DNA of 64,000 bases from Telmatobacter sp. DSM 110680 (GCF_039994875.1 NZ_CP121196.1:4216001-4280000), one strand, 5' to 3'. Positions 46,093 through 55,719 are shown, counted from the stretch's first letter. Numbers and translations are program-made. Notes: generated by a model from the letters alone, not told the origin.

Positions 46093-48591
46093 CTACCGTG
46101 ATGCCGACGGAGTGACGTTTGGCTTTTCCTTGCCCCACTGGAATTTCAAACCCAGACGAACACCAGTGGGCAAGCTGACGTAACCGATTGGAGCGATGTG
46201 CTGGTTGTTGGTCAGATTCTCCGCGAGCGCATAGAACCCTAGCCAATCGCGCAGCCGGATTGTGCCGCCAAAATCGAGCTTGGCATACCCATGGTCAAGG
46301 TTGCGGTTTGGCAGCAGCAGAGTGTTGCCTCCGTTAATGTCGTATCCCGCGAGGAAATCGGAATCGTCAGAGCGGCTGGCAAACGCGGAGTTAAATAGCA
46401 TCGTGAGCCAGCTGTGCGAATAGCTCGCTGCAAAGAAACCCGCGTGGGGAGGCCGCCTGAATGGGCGGGCTCCCACCAGTGGCGCATAGGGACCGACCGG
46501 GATGCCGTTGAATGTGGGAACCGGTCCCAGCAGGTTTACATCATCGTTGGTATAGGAACGCTGAATAGTTGCATCGAGATAGGTATACCCGCCGCGAAGG
46601 AATATTGAACGTCCGATGCCACTCTCCATCGTGGCTTCGACACCCATTGCACGGTAAGCCTCGGTGTTCAGCGTGAGTTCGTATGCACCGTCTGCCTGCA
46701 ACTGCTGTTCGAGAGCGATCTGCTGCGCCGAAGACAGATTTGGAAGTAGCTGCGGAATCAGATCGAGCCCGACGTATTCAATCTGGCGCCCGAATTCGTT
46801 GTGAAAGAAACTTGTCTTGAAAATCAGATGCTCGCTGAAGATCGCCTGTTCCAAGCCACCCTCATAAGTGCGTGAAGTCGGCGCGCCAATCGGCGAGATA
46901 TGCATCTGCTGAATTGTCGTAGGACCGTCAGGAGGATTTTGCTCGAGGAATGTGTAGAGCGAGTAAAGCTGATCGGTTCCCGACGGTTCCCGCACTGCGT
47001 CACCGAAATTGAACATAAGTCGCGTGCCGCTCAGGACGCCCTTGCGGGGACGAAACGCATAAAAAGAAAGACCGGCACGCGGCGATGTCTGGACACCAAA
47101 CAATGAATAATGCTCCAGGTCCCCGCCCAGCATGTAAAACAACCGGTTCTTGAAATCTCCGTGTACCGCAGCGCGGTAGTCATAGTTGGTGCGATGGATC
47201 GCACCGGTGTAGCGTTCGTCTTCGTATCCGAAGCCTATTTGCGCGGTTAGGTGTGGCGTAACGGTATAGTCTCCCTGATAAACAAGCGCATCGCGATTTG
47301 AAAATAACTGGTAACCCTGAGGATAGATTCCGCCAAAATCCATTAGCGCGCGACCACTCACTGCATATCCATTTGCGCCGGTAATTGTCACCTGGTCGCC
47401 AAAGCTGTCGCCGTACGCATCGAACACGCCTGCGCCCGTTTGCTCCCAGAGGTTGTACTGCTCGCGCTTGCGCGTTGCTCCGTAGCGCACCATGTTGTGG
47501 AAGTCCGCGGTTGTCTGGTTATCGATTGATCCGCTGATATACAGGTCCTGATCTTTCTCCGTGGCGTTATCCGCAAGGTGGTGAAATTCCCATGTGCCAG
47601 GAACGCCGGTACCATCGACGCCATAGTGCAGCGTGCCGCGAAGCTTCGTCGACCCGGTCGGTTGAAATCCCAGATTCGCACCTACAGTTCCAACGTGGTA
47701 CTCGTCGTGAGGCAAATCATTTGCGGTCTGTTGCCAGCTATAGGCGCCCAGATAATCCAACTTGCCAAATGTGCCTGCCGCTTCCAGTTCCTCTCTCGAA
47801 CTGATGAAACTGCCCCAGTCGCCGTGAAAGATCAGAGATGGAAAATCCGTTGTTCCATGGGGAGTGGTCATGCTAACAACGCCACTTTCGGCCCCCGCTC
47901 CATACAGGCTCGAATTCGGTCCGCGGTAAATTTCGCTTCGTTCCATCGCTGTTGTCGATTGAGGACCGAAATCGAATCGTCCGCCGAGATCACCGGCGTT
48001 CACACCGTCAATCAGTACCAAGTTGCCGTCTGAATTGCCGCCGCGCACAAACAGCGACGTCTGGGCACCGCGCTGACCTTCCTGTGCGACAAATGTTCCC
48101 GGCATCACGCGCAGCGAACTCACCAAGTCCTGATACGACTCCAATTCCGCGGGTCCAATCACGCTGGTAGCGGCACCGGTCTGAGGCTGCGGAGTGGGTG
48201 TTCCGGTTGCGGTCACCACGATTGACTCGTGTACCCACTCAGGCTCAAGAACGATGTTGCGCTCAATGTTGTCGAGTTGTCCCGCGTAGAAATCCGGCGT
48301 CTCAAGCTGACGAAACTTCGTGGCGGAGACCACCAGAAAAAATCGTCCGCGCATACCAGTCAGAATCTGATAGCTTCCGTCCGCTCCAGAGACTGCCGAC
48401 CCCATAACCTGTCCGTTGGAAAGTAGATCAACGGTAGCACCGCTGACTCGCGCACCTGAAGCATCGGTGACGATACCGCGAATCGAGGCGGCATTTCCCG
48501 CGACGGCACATATGCACAAGAGCACGGCCGCAAAAATGTGTTTGGACGAAAGCAGGCTGATAAAAAAGCGCTGAAGCACGCGTAACGGCAT
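46093..48591 (-). CDS. TonB-dependent receptor under cobalamin riboswitch control (BtuB-like role)
   Basis: About 832 residues. Signal peptide (IFAAVLLCICAVAGNAAS), a carboxypeptidase-regulatory-like domain (IRGIVTDASGARVSGATVDL), TonB box region (ESIVVTATGTP), plug (LFVRGGNSDGNLVLIDGVNAG) and a barrel ending near LGLKFQWGK. It is much shorter than the Oar-type receptors and its plug is classical. A B12 riboswitch lies just upstream, so it most likely imports cobalamin or a precursor, although its N-domain is not found in E. coli BtuB. The ATG at 48591 follows AGGAG (48597-48601); the frame is open to 48672, inside the riboswitch. Confidence 0.88.
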   Translation of the reverse strand: MPLRVLQRFFISLLSSKHIFAAVLLCICAVAGNAASIRGIVTDASGARVSGATVDLLSNGQVMGSAVSGADGSYQILTGMRGRFFLVVSATKFRQLETPDFYAGQLDNIERNIVLEPEWVHESIVVTATGTPTPQPQTGAATSVIGPAELESYQDLVSSLRVMPGTFVAQEGQRGAQTSLFVRGGNSDGNLVLIDGVNAGDLGGRFDFGPQSTTAMERSEIYRGPNSSLYGAGAESGVVSMTTPHGTTDFPSLIFHGDWGSFISSREELEAAGTFGKLDYLGAYSWQQTANDLPHDEYHVGTVGANLGFQPTGSTKLRGTLHYGVDGTGVPGTWEFHHLADNATEKDQDLYISGSIDNQTTADFHNMVRYGATRKREQYNLWEQTGAGVFDAYGDSFGDQVTITGANGYAVSGRALMDFGGIYPQGYQLFSNRDALVYQGDYTVTPHLTAQIGFGYEDERYTGAIHRTNYDYRAAVHGDFKNRLFYMLGGDLEHYSLFGVQTSPRAGLSFYAFRPRKGVLSGTRLMFNFGDAVREPSGTDQLYSLYTFLEQNPPDGPTTIQQMHISPIGAPTSRTYEGGLEQAIFSEHLIFKTSFFHNEFGRQIEYVGLDLIPQLLPNLSSAQQIALEQQLQADGAYELTLNTEAYRAMGVEATMESGIGRSIFLRGGYTYLDATIQRSYTNDDVNLLGPVPTFNGIPVGPYAPLVGARPFRRPPHAGFFAASYSHSWLTMLFNSAFASRSDDSDFLAGYDINGGNTLLLPNRNLDHGYAKLDFGGTIRLRDWLGFYALAENLTNNQHIAPIGYVSLPTGVRLGLKFQWGKEKPNVTPSASR

Positions 48592-48635
48592 GATGGCTCC
48601 TCGGTCCCCCTCGGGACGCAAGCTGGTTGGGCGCA

Positions 48636-48860
48636 CAGGACCGGTCTCCTGACTTGCACCCTTTCCAGCCACCTTCCCGGAGCCAAGCTCCAGTGGTCCT
48701 AGCGAGCCATCGCCGTGTGAGACGACCTGGCTCCAGCTGGTTTCCTCATTCGACGATGGTCGAACAAGTGGCGCTCACAGTTGCGGGGCAGTGGCGGAAT
48801 TTCACCGTCTTCCCGAGCATCCTGACGATTGCGATTTTGAGTTGCGCCGCTCACCTAATC
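48636..48860 (-). ncRNA. Cobalamin (AdoCbl) riboswitch
   Basis: On the minus strand the conserved blocks appear in order: CGGTGAAATTCCG, then GCCACTGCCCCGCAACTGTG (core, within 48772-48795), and the B12 box AGTCAGGAGACCGGTCCTG (48636-48654). Limits are approximate. After the B12 box a small hairpin (GTCCC/GGGAC) ends next to the AGGAG of the receptor gene, so translation control is likely: B12 binding would hide the ribosome site and reduce receptor synthesis. Confidence 0.92.
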
Positions 48861-48901
48861 GAGCAGCAGTGATGTCATCAATCCGATTTCGATGATATCA
48901 A

Positions 48902-48932
48902 GTTTTATGGCAGAAGCAGGAGACGAAGTCAA
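48902..48932 (-). promoter_or_regulatory. Possible promoter of the B12-riboswitch transcript
   Basis: TTGACT (48927-48932) and ATAAAA (48903-48908) on the minus strand with an 18-base spacer. The transcript would start about 35 bases before the riboswitch. The -10 match is modest. Confidence 0.4.
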
Positions 48933-49035
48933 AAAAACGTCCCACCGAAGCAGGGATGAATATGGTGTGAACAGGGGCGAACTATGAGGCACTCAACCGC
49001 CCGAAGCCTGGCACGGTTGATCTGCGCCAGCGATG

Positions 49036-50664
49036 CTACAGTCTTTGCTCACGTTCAGCTGTGGCTTCGGTCTGGTTTCGTGCGAAATAAAACCGCAGCA
49101 CCCATACACTGGGGCCAGGTTTGCCGTTCTGCATCGGGGGCGTGAATTGCCACGACCGCGCTGCACGCTCAGCGAGGCGCGCAAAATAATTTCCAGCACC
49201 CGGAGATATATATTCCACATTAGAAACGGCGCCATCCTTGTTGACAGACACTCGAACTTGCGCTTCAACGAGGATTGGATTCCCCTCGAATGCACCGGGG
49301 GACGCATTAGGTATCACCCGTTTGACAACGGAACCGTTGGTTTCGCCATTGATCGGCGTAGGACTCGCAGTGGAAGAAGATTTCGACAATGGCTTACTGG
49401 GTACGGACGTTTTTGGTGGTTCTAACTGAGCAGCGTCTTGCGATGGGTTTTCTGCAGCGGGCGTTTTGATTTCCGGCTCGGTTTGATGTGCAACTGGAGA
49501 TACAGGAGCGGCGGACTGGTTGTCGGGAACCGGGGCGCTCGCAGTGGATGTGGAAGGTTGTTTCTCCTGGACAGAATCTCTAGATTCGGGCTTGGCGATT
49601 TGGCTCGTCACCGCAGATGGAGAATTGGCATTATGTCTGCGAACCAGCAAAAACGAGACGACAGCGAGTGCAGCAAGAAGGACAACTGCATACGGTAGCA
49701 CTCGAAAGCGGGTCAGATGCGCTTCTTCAAACCGCTCAAACGATTTGGAGAAAAGTGCTGGATCCTCGGTCGTGGTTTCTGCCGGCAAGTGCGCATCGAG
49801 CTCGTCTGCAGGCTCGATTTCGCTGACGGGGGTTATTGTCGCGCCTGGAGCAATTTGCATTTTGACCGGAACCTGTGCGTTTGAATGATGTGTCTCATTG
49901 CTTTCATCGAGCCGTTGAAGAATGTTTTCAATGGTGCAACGGCGAACAGGATCCAGTTGCAGACAGTCCTGCACAATTTCGCGGAAGGGGCTCGGTAGGG
50001 ACTGAACATTTTGCGCTCTCCCATTCTCCACCGAATCGAGAGAGAGGGGGGCATCCGTCATAGCTTCATACATAACCAACCCGACGGACCATGTATCTGC
50101 GACCGCGGACACGATGTCATGCTGCAGTTCGGGCGCATCGTAGAGGCCGGCGCCGGCGATCTTTCTCCTGACCGAACCGGCAATCAATACGTCGGCGACG
50201 GACAGCTTCGGTTTTGCGCTAGCGAACTGAATCGTCGACGGATTTACGTGACCGTGAATTACACCACTGTCATGAAGGTAGAGGAGTGCACTCAAAACCG
50301 GATTGAATATCTCTCTTGTGCGAGCTGCTTCCAGCATTCCGCCTCGCATGATCTTGGAGAGAGCGGCGTCAGAAGATTCGGTGACGACATATACCAGTTC
50401 ACGATCATCCATGACGCACCGGCCCGCGTCCAGAATCTTCAGAATATGAGGGTGAGACAGGCCCTTAGTAAAAGTCCACTGAGCGAGAACTGAATCGGCC
50501 GCTTCGCCATCCGCAAGAATCATCTGGATAATTGCTGGCTGCATGCCTCCGAGGACGGTAAAAAATGAGCCACAATTCTCTAAGCCGCCGCGCCATTCAA
50601 GAAGCGGAAACTTCCCCTCGACGACACGTCCCTCCCACCCGCTACCGAAAGAAACTGTCCCCAT
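49036..50664 (-). CDS. Protein-kinase-like (pseudokinase) domain fused to TonB C-terminal domain
   Basis: About 542 residues. Residues about 30-255 form a serine/threonine-kinase-like fold, recognised by YDAPEL (the APE motif) and DTWSVGLVMYEAMT. Catalytic residues are lost: no lysine in the VAIK position (PAIIQM), HRDxKxxN is HGHVNPSTI, and DFG appears as ADV. One membrane helix lies at about 322-342, then a Pro/Ser/Ala-rich linker of about 110 residues, then a TonB C-terminal domain (about 457-530, VRVSVNKDGAVSNVEY...WQFTPP). This puts the kinase part in the cytoplasm and TonB in the periplasm. It lies just upstream of the B12 receptor on the same strand. The ATG at 50664 is preferred; the frame is open to 50817. 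Confidence 0.85.
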   Translation of the reverse strand: MGTVSFGSGWEGRVVEGKFPLLEWRGGLENCGSFFTVLGGMQPAIIQMILADGEAADSVLAQWTFTKGLSHPHILKILDAGRCVMDDRELVYVVTESSDAALSKIMRGGMLEAARTREIFNPVLSALLYLHDSGVIHGHVNPSTIQFASAKPKLSVADVLIAGSVRRKIAGAGLYDAPELQHDIVSAVADTWSVGLVMYEAMTDAPLSLDSVENGRAQNVQSLPSPFREIVQDCLQLDPVRRCTIENILQRLDESNETHHSNAQVPVKMQIAPGATITPVSEIEPADELDAHLPAETTTEDPALFSKSFERFEEAHLTRFRVLPYAVVLLAALAVVSFLLVRRHNANSPSAVTSQIAKPESRDSVQEKQPSTSTASAPVPDNQSAAPVSPVAHQTEPEIKTPAAENPSQDAAQLEPPKTSVPSKPLSKSSSTASPTPINGETNGSVVKRVIPNASPGAFEGNPILVEAQVRVSVNKDGAVSNVEYISPGAGNYFARLAERAARSWQFTPPMQNGKPGPSVWVLRFYFARNQTEATAEREQRL

Positions 50665-50825
50665 GAGAGCCAATCTTATCCGACATCGAAGTAATTCCAA
50701 GCGAGCTGGGGCGGTCCAATCTGCATGTTGGTAACAGGCTCGCCGCCCGCTGAATTCTGTGATTTTGACCAAGGAAGTCGTGGCTTGATCTGCCGGATTC
50801 CTGCCACTGCGAAGCAAATCAAGAA

Positions 50826-50902
50826 TGGTGACCCCGGGCCGATTCGAACGGCCGACCTGCGGTTTAGGAAACCGATGCTCTATCCATCTGAGCTACGGGG
50901 CC
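50826..50902 (-). tRNA. tRNA-Arg (anticodon CCT)
   Basis: 77 bases. Acceptor GGCCCCG pairs with CGGGGTC (one G-U), discriminator A and encoded CCA (50826-50828). The anticodon loop TTCCTAA gives CCT for AGG codons; the T-loop TTCGAAT is present. Confidence 0.97.
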
Positions 50903-51182
50903 ATGTAAATTGATCAACGGCCTTTAAAAACAGACGTTAATCTCAATTCGCGCTCACTCAAATGTTAGCATCGGCTCGCTTACACCCAGAAACCAGCCGT
51001 TAGCACAGCAATAAACATCTCATCAGATAGTTGAGAATTTGCTTAATAACTCGGTCGGACAAAGCCCGGCGAACACAAGGCGAAAGCCACATAAACTCTT
51101 CACTGTCATGACAAAAATGCAGTAAACTCCAATTCCCTGCTTGTCTTGCGGTTAACGCGCGGCAACTGTTCGGAGGTCCCAA

Positions 51183-52094
51183 TTGGCACGTCCATATTGG
51201 TCAGGAAATATTCAGATCTCGCTTGTCTCATTCGGGGTGAGTCTATACGTCGCCACCGAGAGCAAAAGCCAGATCAGCTTCCACCAGATCAGCCGGAGCA
51301 CTGGTGAGCGCATTCGCCACCAGAAGGTGTTGCAGAGCGCAGCCGAAAGCCAAGAGGCAACCACTGCGGTTGGAAACGACGAGATTGTGAAGGGCTACGA
51401 GTATAGCAAGGGCAAATACGTAATCATCGAACCCAGCGAACTCGAAAACCTTCGCATCCCTTCCAAGCACACCATTGCGGTGTCCCAGTTCATCAACGTG
51501 TCAGAACTAAATCCCGAGTACGTGGAGAAGCCATACTTTGTCACTCCGGAAAACGACATGCAGGCTGAGGCCTTTAATGTCGTGCGCCAGGCGCTGCGCA
51601 ACAGTGGCAAGGCAGCCGTGGGTAAAGTATCTTTTGCCGGTCGCGAGAGTATCGTCGCCGTTCTTCCTGCGCCTGGCGACGACCGCGGCATGATGGCCTA
51701 CACATTGCGCTACAAGAACGAGCTGCGGGATCAAACCGAGTATTTCCGCGACATCAAGCAGCCACCAATTAATGCCGATTCACTGCAACTGGCTGAAACC
51801 CTCATCACAAAAATGTCGGCCAAACTCGATATGGGAAAATTCGAAGACGGCTACGAGGTCGCTGTGAAGGCACTCGTCGAAGCCAAGATCAAGAACATGC
51901 CCCTGCCGGTCGATACAGCACCGAAACAGCAACCGGGCAACGTCATCAATCTTATGGATGCCCTGCGCAAGAGCGTGGGCGCCGATTCACGAACTGCCAA
52001 GAAACCACCGAAGAGCGAGAAAGAAGCTCTTGCTAAAAGCATCAGGCTTGTAAAAGGTCAGGCGAAAGCCAGTCCAAAACGCAAATCAGCTTGA
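51183..52094 (+). CDS. ku: Ku protein (non-homologous end joining)
   Basis: 303 residues. Bacterial Ku core: ARPYWSGNIQISLVSFGVSLY at the N-terminus, the central beta-barrel region with ESIVAVLPAPGDDRGMMAYTLRY, and a lysine-rich C-terminal tail (KKPPKSEKEA to the end), which in other bacteria helps DNA binding. Homodimeric Ku threads on DNA ends and recruits LigD. The start is a TTG at 51183 with GGAGG six bases upstream. No ligD is in the window. Confidence 0.95.
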   Translation: MARPYWSGNIQISLVSFGVSLYVATESKSQISFHQISRSTGERIRHQKVLQSAAESQEATTAVGNDEIVKGYEYSKGKYVIIEPSELENLRIPSKHTIAVSQFINVSELNPEYVEKPYFVTPENDMQAEAFNVVRQALRNSGKAAVGKVSFAGRESIVAVLPAPGDDRGMMAYTLRYKNELRDQTEYFRDIKQPPINADSLQLAETLITKMSAKLDMGKFEDGYEVAVKALVEAKIKNMPLPVDTAPKQQPGNVINLMDALRKSVGADSRTAKKPPKSEKEALAKSIRLVKGQAKASPKRKSA

Positions 52095-52120
52095 GAACGA
52101 CGTAAGTAAATATTCAGCAG

Positions 52121-52154
52121 AATCGCCGAGAAGATTCGGCGATTTTGTTTTTTC
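52121..52154 (+). terminator. Rho-independent terminator of ku
   Basis: AATCGCCGA (52121-52129) pairs with TCGGCGATT (52136-52144) and is followed by TTGTTTTTT. It lies about 25 bases after the stop. Confidence 0.9.
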
Positions 52155-52189
52155 GCGATAGTGCCATACGGGCACGTTCTGGATCGAAT

Positions 52190-53770
52190 TCAAAGCAGCT
52201 TTTCTGTGCTTTGGTCAAGCTGTATGACCACACCTTCAGCGGCTCTCAAGTGGAGCGAATCCTTTACCTGCTGTGCTTCACGATCGAGATAAGTACATAC
52301 GAGAATCGTTCCCTGCCCTATCTCAACCTGCACTGGATTGTGGCTCATGTTGAGCAGCACCAGAAAATGTTCCTCCCCAACGCGCTGGAACCTTAAAACG
52401 CCGGAGTCGGCAGTAACGACGTCGAGCTTCGCTTTGACCAACGTTGGGTGGCTACGGCGCAGACCGATCAGACGGCGGTATAGGTGGAGAATTGAATCTT
52501 GATTCTGCTCGAGCGCTTCAACATTTAGGGATGCGTAATCATCGCCGATTGGCAGCCACGGCGAGGCGGCAGTAAACCCGGCACAATGCGAATCGTCCCA
52601 CGGCATCGGAGTCCTCTCGGGGTCGCGTCCCTGTCCTAGGCCCGGCTCGTTTTTCTCGGCGGGATCTTGCACCTGTTCGGGAGCGATGGGAACGTTGGTC
52701 ATGCCAAGCTCTTCGCCGTAATACATCGTCAGCGTTCCAGGAAGCGTGAGCAGCAGCATTGCCGCGACACGCGCCTGACTCGGACCAACCCTTGTCGCCA
52801 TTCTCGGCTGATCGTGGTTCCCCAGCACCCAGTTTGGCCAAGCACCGATCGGCAGCGCACCCTCGTATCCCGTAATCACTTGCGCGACGGCTTCGGCACT
52901 CCACGCGCATTGCAGCAGCTGAAAATTGAAAGGCAGGTTGGCGCCTTTCAGACCCGCTCCGTAGTACGTCATCAACTGCTGCACAGGCAGATAGATCTCG
53001 CCTATCAGAACCCGATCTGGAAATTCATCTACAACGGCGCGCATTGCCGCGACCAGTTGGTGCACCTCAGGCCGATCTGAACTATAGACCGGAAGCAATC
53101 GATTGTTGGAGGGCTGGCCGAGCCGATATCCGGGGTTTGGCGGATTGTCGCGGAATTGATCGTCCTTGATCATCAGCCACATCACGTCTACGCGAAAACC
53201 ATCTACTCCCAACCCAAGCCAGAATCGAAGCGCATCGAACATTGCGGCTTTCACGTCAGGGTTTCGCCAGTTCAAATCGGGCTGCTGCTTGAGGAAGGAG
53301 TGAAGGTAATACTGGCGCGTTGTCTCATCGAACTCCCAGGCAGAGCCCCCGAAGTTGCTCAGCCAGTTGCTGGGTTGGTCGCGCCACAGGTACCAATCCC
53401 GCTTTGGATTCATGCGGGAACTTCGACTTTCAATGAACCAAGGGTGGTAGTCCGAGGTGTGGTTGGGCACAAAATCCAGGATCATCCTCAGGCCGCGACT
53501 GTGAACCTCAGCGAGGAGATGCTTGAAGTCATCCATGGTTCCGAATATTGGATCGATGCCGCAGTAGTCGGCAACATCGTAGCCAAAGTCTGCCATGGGC
53601 GAGGGGTAGATCGGCGAGATCCAAACGGCGTCAACTCCAAGCTTGACCAGGTAGTCAAGGCGAGCAACGATCCCGTTCAGATCGCCGATCCCATCGCCAT
53701 TGCTGTCTTGAAACGAGCGCGGATAAATCTCGTAAATTACGCTGTGCTGCCACCACGGGGACTTTTGCAT
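52190..53770 (-). CDS. GH13 alpha-glucosidase (oligo-1,6-glucosidase-like)
   Basis: 526 residues, normal for the family. GH13 regions: DFVPNHTS (99-106), nucleophile D195 in GFRVDVMW, acid/base E258 in VLIGEIY and D320 in LGNHDQPR, then MYYGEELGM and a C-domain. No signal peptide, so cytoplasmic cleavage of short alpha-glucosides. GAGGAG lies ten bases before the ATG. Only 49 bases separate its start from the divergent trehalose-synthase-like gene. Confidence 0.92.
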   Translation of the reverse strand: MQKSPWWQHSVIYEIYPRSFQDSNGDGIGDLNGIVARLDYLVKLGVDAVWISPIYPSPMADFGYDVADYCGIDPIFGTMDDFKHLLAEVHSRGLRMILDFVPNHTSDYHPWFIESRSSRMNPKRDWYLWRDQPSNWLSNFGGSAWEFDETTRQYYLHSFLKQQPDLNWRNPDVKAAMFDALRFWLGLGVDGFRVDVMWLMIKDDQFRDNPPNPGYRLGQPSNNRLLPVYSSDRPEVHQLVAAMRAVVDEFPDRVLIGEIYLPVQQLMTYYGAGLKGANLPFNFQLLQCAWSAEAVAQVITGYEGALPIGAWPNWVLGNHDQPRMATRVGPSQARVAAMLLLTLPGTLTMYYGEELGMTNVPIAPEQVQDPAEKNEPGLGQGRDPERTPMPWDDSHCAGFTAASPWLPIGDDYASLNVEALEQNQDSILHLYRRLIGLRRSHPTLVKAKLDVVTADSGVLRFQRVGEEHFLVLLNMSHNPVQVEIGQGTILVCTYLDREAQQVKDSLHLRAAEGVVIQLDQSTEKLL

Positions 53771-53819
53771 CTGAACAAGTGCTCCTCTGGTTCAAACTTT
53801 CCGCCGAAAGGCTGTTCGC

Positions 53820-55487
53820 ATGATTAACGATCTCTGGTACAAAAACGCAATTATTTACTCGCTGTCAGTGGCCACATATATGGATGCAAACGGTGACGGC
53901 GTTGGCGACTTTCAGGGCCTGATGCGCCGGCTTGATTATTTGCACGGGATGGGCATCACGACGCTTTGGTTGATGCCGTTTCAACCTTCTCCCTGCAAAG
54001 ACGGCGGCTACGACATCGCTGACTACTATGGGGTCGATCCCCGGTACGGCACACTCGGCGACTTCGTTGAGTTCACAGAGGGCTGCAAACAGCGCGGAAT
54101 TCGCGTTCTCATCGACCTCGTGGTGAACCACACTTCCAACGAACATCCATGGTTTCGCGAAGCATGCCGCGATCCGCAATCGAAATATCGAGAGTGGTAT
54201 GTGTGGTCGAAGAAGAAGCCGAAGGATGCTGCTTCCGGTGTCGTTTTTCCCGGAGTGCAAAAGTCCACATGGAACTACGAGAAAACAGCGAAGTCATACT
54301 ACTTTCATCGCTTTTATGATTTTCAGCCTGACCTCAACACCAGTAATCCCGAGGTGCAGGCCGAGATTCTGAAGATCATGGGCTTCTGGCTGCAACTTGG
54401 CGTCGATGGGTTTCGCATGGATGCGGTCCCGTTTGTGATTTCGACCAAAGGCGCCGACATGCCGCGACCACGCGAGAAATATGACATGCTCCGCAATTTC
54501 AGCGAGTTCCTAACTTGGCGCAAAAGCGGGGCGATCATCCTTGGAGAAGCAAATGTTCTTCCGGACACCGATCTTGAATACTTTGGCGATTTCGGCGAGC
54601 GACTGCAGATGATGTTCAATTTCGATGTCAACCAGCATCTGTTCTTCGCGCTGGCCAGTGGCGATCCCAAGCCGCTTATCAAGGCGATGGAAAACACCAA
54701 GTCACGACCAGCTACGGCGCAGTGGGGGCAGTTTCTGCGCAACCATGATGAATTGGATTTGGGGCGCCTCACAGAAAAACAACGGACGACGGTATTCGCT
54801 GCGTTCGGTCCTGAAAAGAACATGCAGCTCTACCATCGCGGTATCCGGCGGCGCCTTGCTCCTATGCTGCAGGGAGATCGGCGACGTATTGAACTTGCTT
54901 ACAGTCTCATGATGACGCTTCCCGGAACCCCAGTGCTTCGGTACGGCGACGAAATCGGGATGGGCGATGATCTCCGGCTGCCAGAGCGCGAATGCGCGCG
55001 CACTCCGATGCAGTGGTCAACTGAACCCAATGGAGGCTTCACCAAAAAGGAGCACCCGATCTCGCCGGTGATCAGCGAAGGTGGATATGGGTTTCAACAT
55101 GTCAATGTCGCTGCCCAGCGCCGCGATCCCAACTCGCTGCTGAACTGGATGGAGCGCATCATTCGCATGCGCAAGGAAGTCCCTGAGATTGGCTGGGGAG
55201 ACTTCTCCTTCGTTAAGACGAAACAATCCTCTGTGCTCGCCATGCGCTATGACTGGCGAAACAACTCAGTGCTTTGCATGCACAACCTGAGCGCGGAACC
55301 GCAGGAGGTTGTTTTCTCAATTCGTGCGAAAGGCGAAGACAGCAGCACGCTAGTCAACCTGCTCTCGGAGGATCACAGCTATCCAGAGAAACAAGGCAGC
55401 AAGCACCGCATCCTTCTCGAACCGTATGGCTATCGCTGGTTCAGAATCGGTGGACTAGATTATTTGCTTAGGCGATCGGAGGTCTAA
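53820..55487 (+). CDS. Trehalose-synthase-like GH13 enzyme (maltose alpha-D-glucosyltransferase family)
   Basis: 555 residues. Starts LWYKNAIIYSLSVATYMDANGDGVGDFQGL; GH13 catalytic residues D201 in GFRMDAVPF, E243 in IILGEANV and D310 in FLRNHDELD. The GEAN and YFHRFYDFQPDLN motifs are those of trehalose synthase, which interconverts maltose and trehalose. Related hydrolases share these motifs, so activity is not certain. Together with the divergent alpha-glucosidase it suggests handling of maltose or trehalose in the cytoplasm. Confidence 0.85.
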   Translation: MINDLWYKNAIIYSLSVATYMDANGDGVGDFQGLMRRLDYLHGMGITTLWLMPFQPSPCKDGGYDIADYYGVDPRYGTLGDFVEFTEGCKQRGIRVLIDLVVNHTSNEHPWFREACRDPQSKYREWYVWSKKKPKDAASGVVFPGVQKSTWNYEKTAKSYYFHRFYDFQPDLNTSNPEVQAEILKIMGFWLQLGVDGFRMDAVPFVISTKGADMPRPREKYDMLRNFSEFLTWRKSGAIILGEANVLPDTDLEYFGDFGERLQMMFNFDVNQHLFFALASGDPKPLIKAMENTKSRPATAQWGQFLRNHDELDLGRLTEKQRTTVFAAFGPEKNMQLYHRGIRRRLAPMLQGDRRRIELAYSLMMTLPGTPVLRYGDEIGMGDDLRLPERECARTPMQWSTEPNGGFTKKEHPISPVISEGGYGFQHVNVAAQRRDPNSLLNWMERIIRMRKEVPEIGWGDFSFVKTKQSSVLAMRYDWRNNSVLCMHNLSAEPQEVVFSIRAKGEDSSTLVNLLSEDHSYPEKQGSKHRILLEPYGYRWFRIGGLDYLLRRSEV

Positions 55488-55558
55488 TCAACGTTAGCTG
55501 CCCATCGCATCTATGGCTAAATTTGCTAGCAACGTTGAGACTTTCTCATCTTCAAAAG

Positions 55559-55584
55559 AACAGCCCGCCATGCGGCGGGCTGTT
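55559..55584 (+). terminator. Terminator-like hairpin after the trehalose-synthase-like gene
   Basis: AACAGCCCGCC and GGCGGGCTGTT form a perfect 11-bp stem with loop ATGC, about 70 bases after the stop. The T-run is weak (ACTTTCTCTT a few bases on). Confidence 0.7.
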
Positions 55585-55719
55585 GAACGACTTTCTCTTA
55601 CATTGATTCAAAGGAAGCAAATGGCGCGGAAACGCCACTCAAAGCCGAATGCTTACACTTGCCTCTATCAAGGCTAGGCCCATTTCCAACCAAGCCAATA
55701 CATCCTTCGACCTATGACA

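Noticed and set aside
53820..55487. Assignment as true trehalose synthase with a maltokinase partner
   Set aside because: No maltokinase domain or gene is present; only a family-level call is made.
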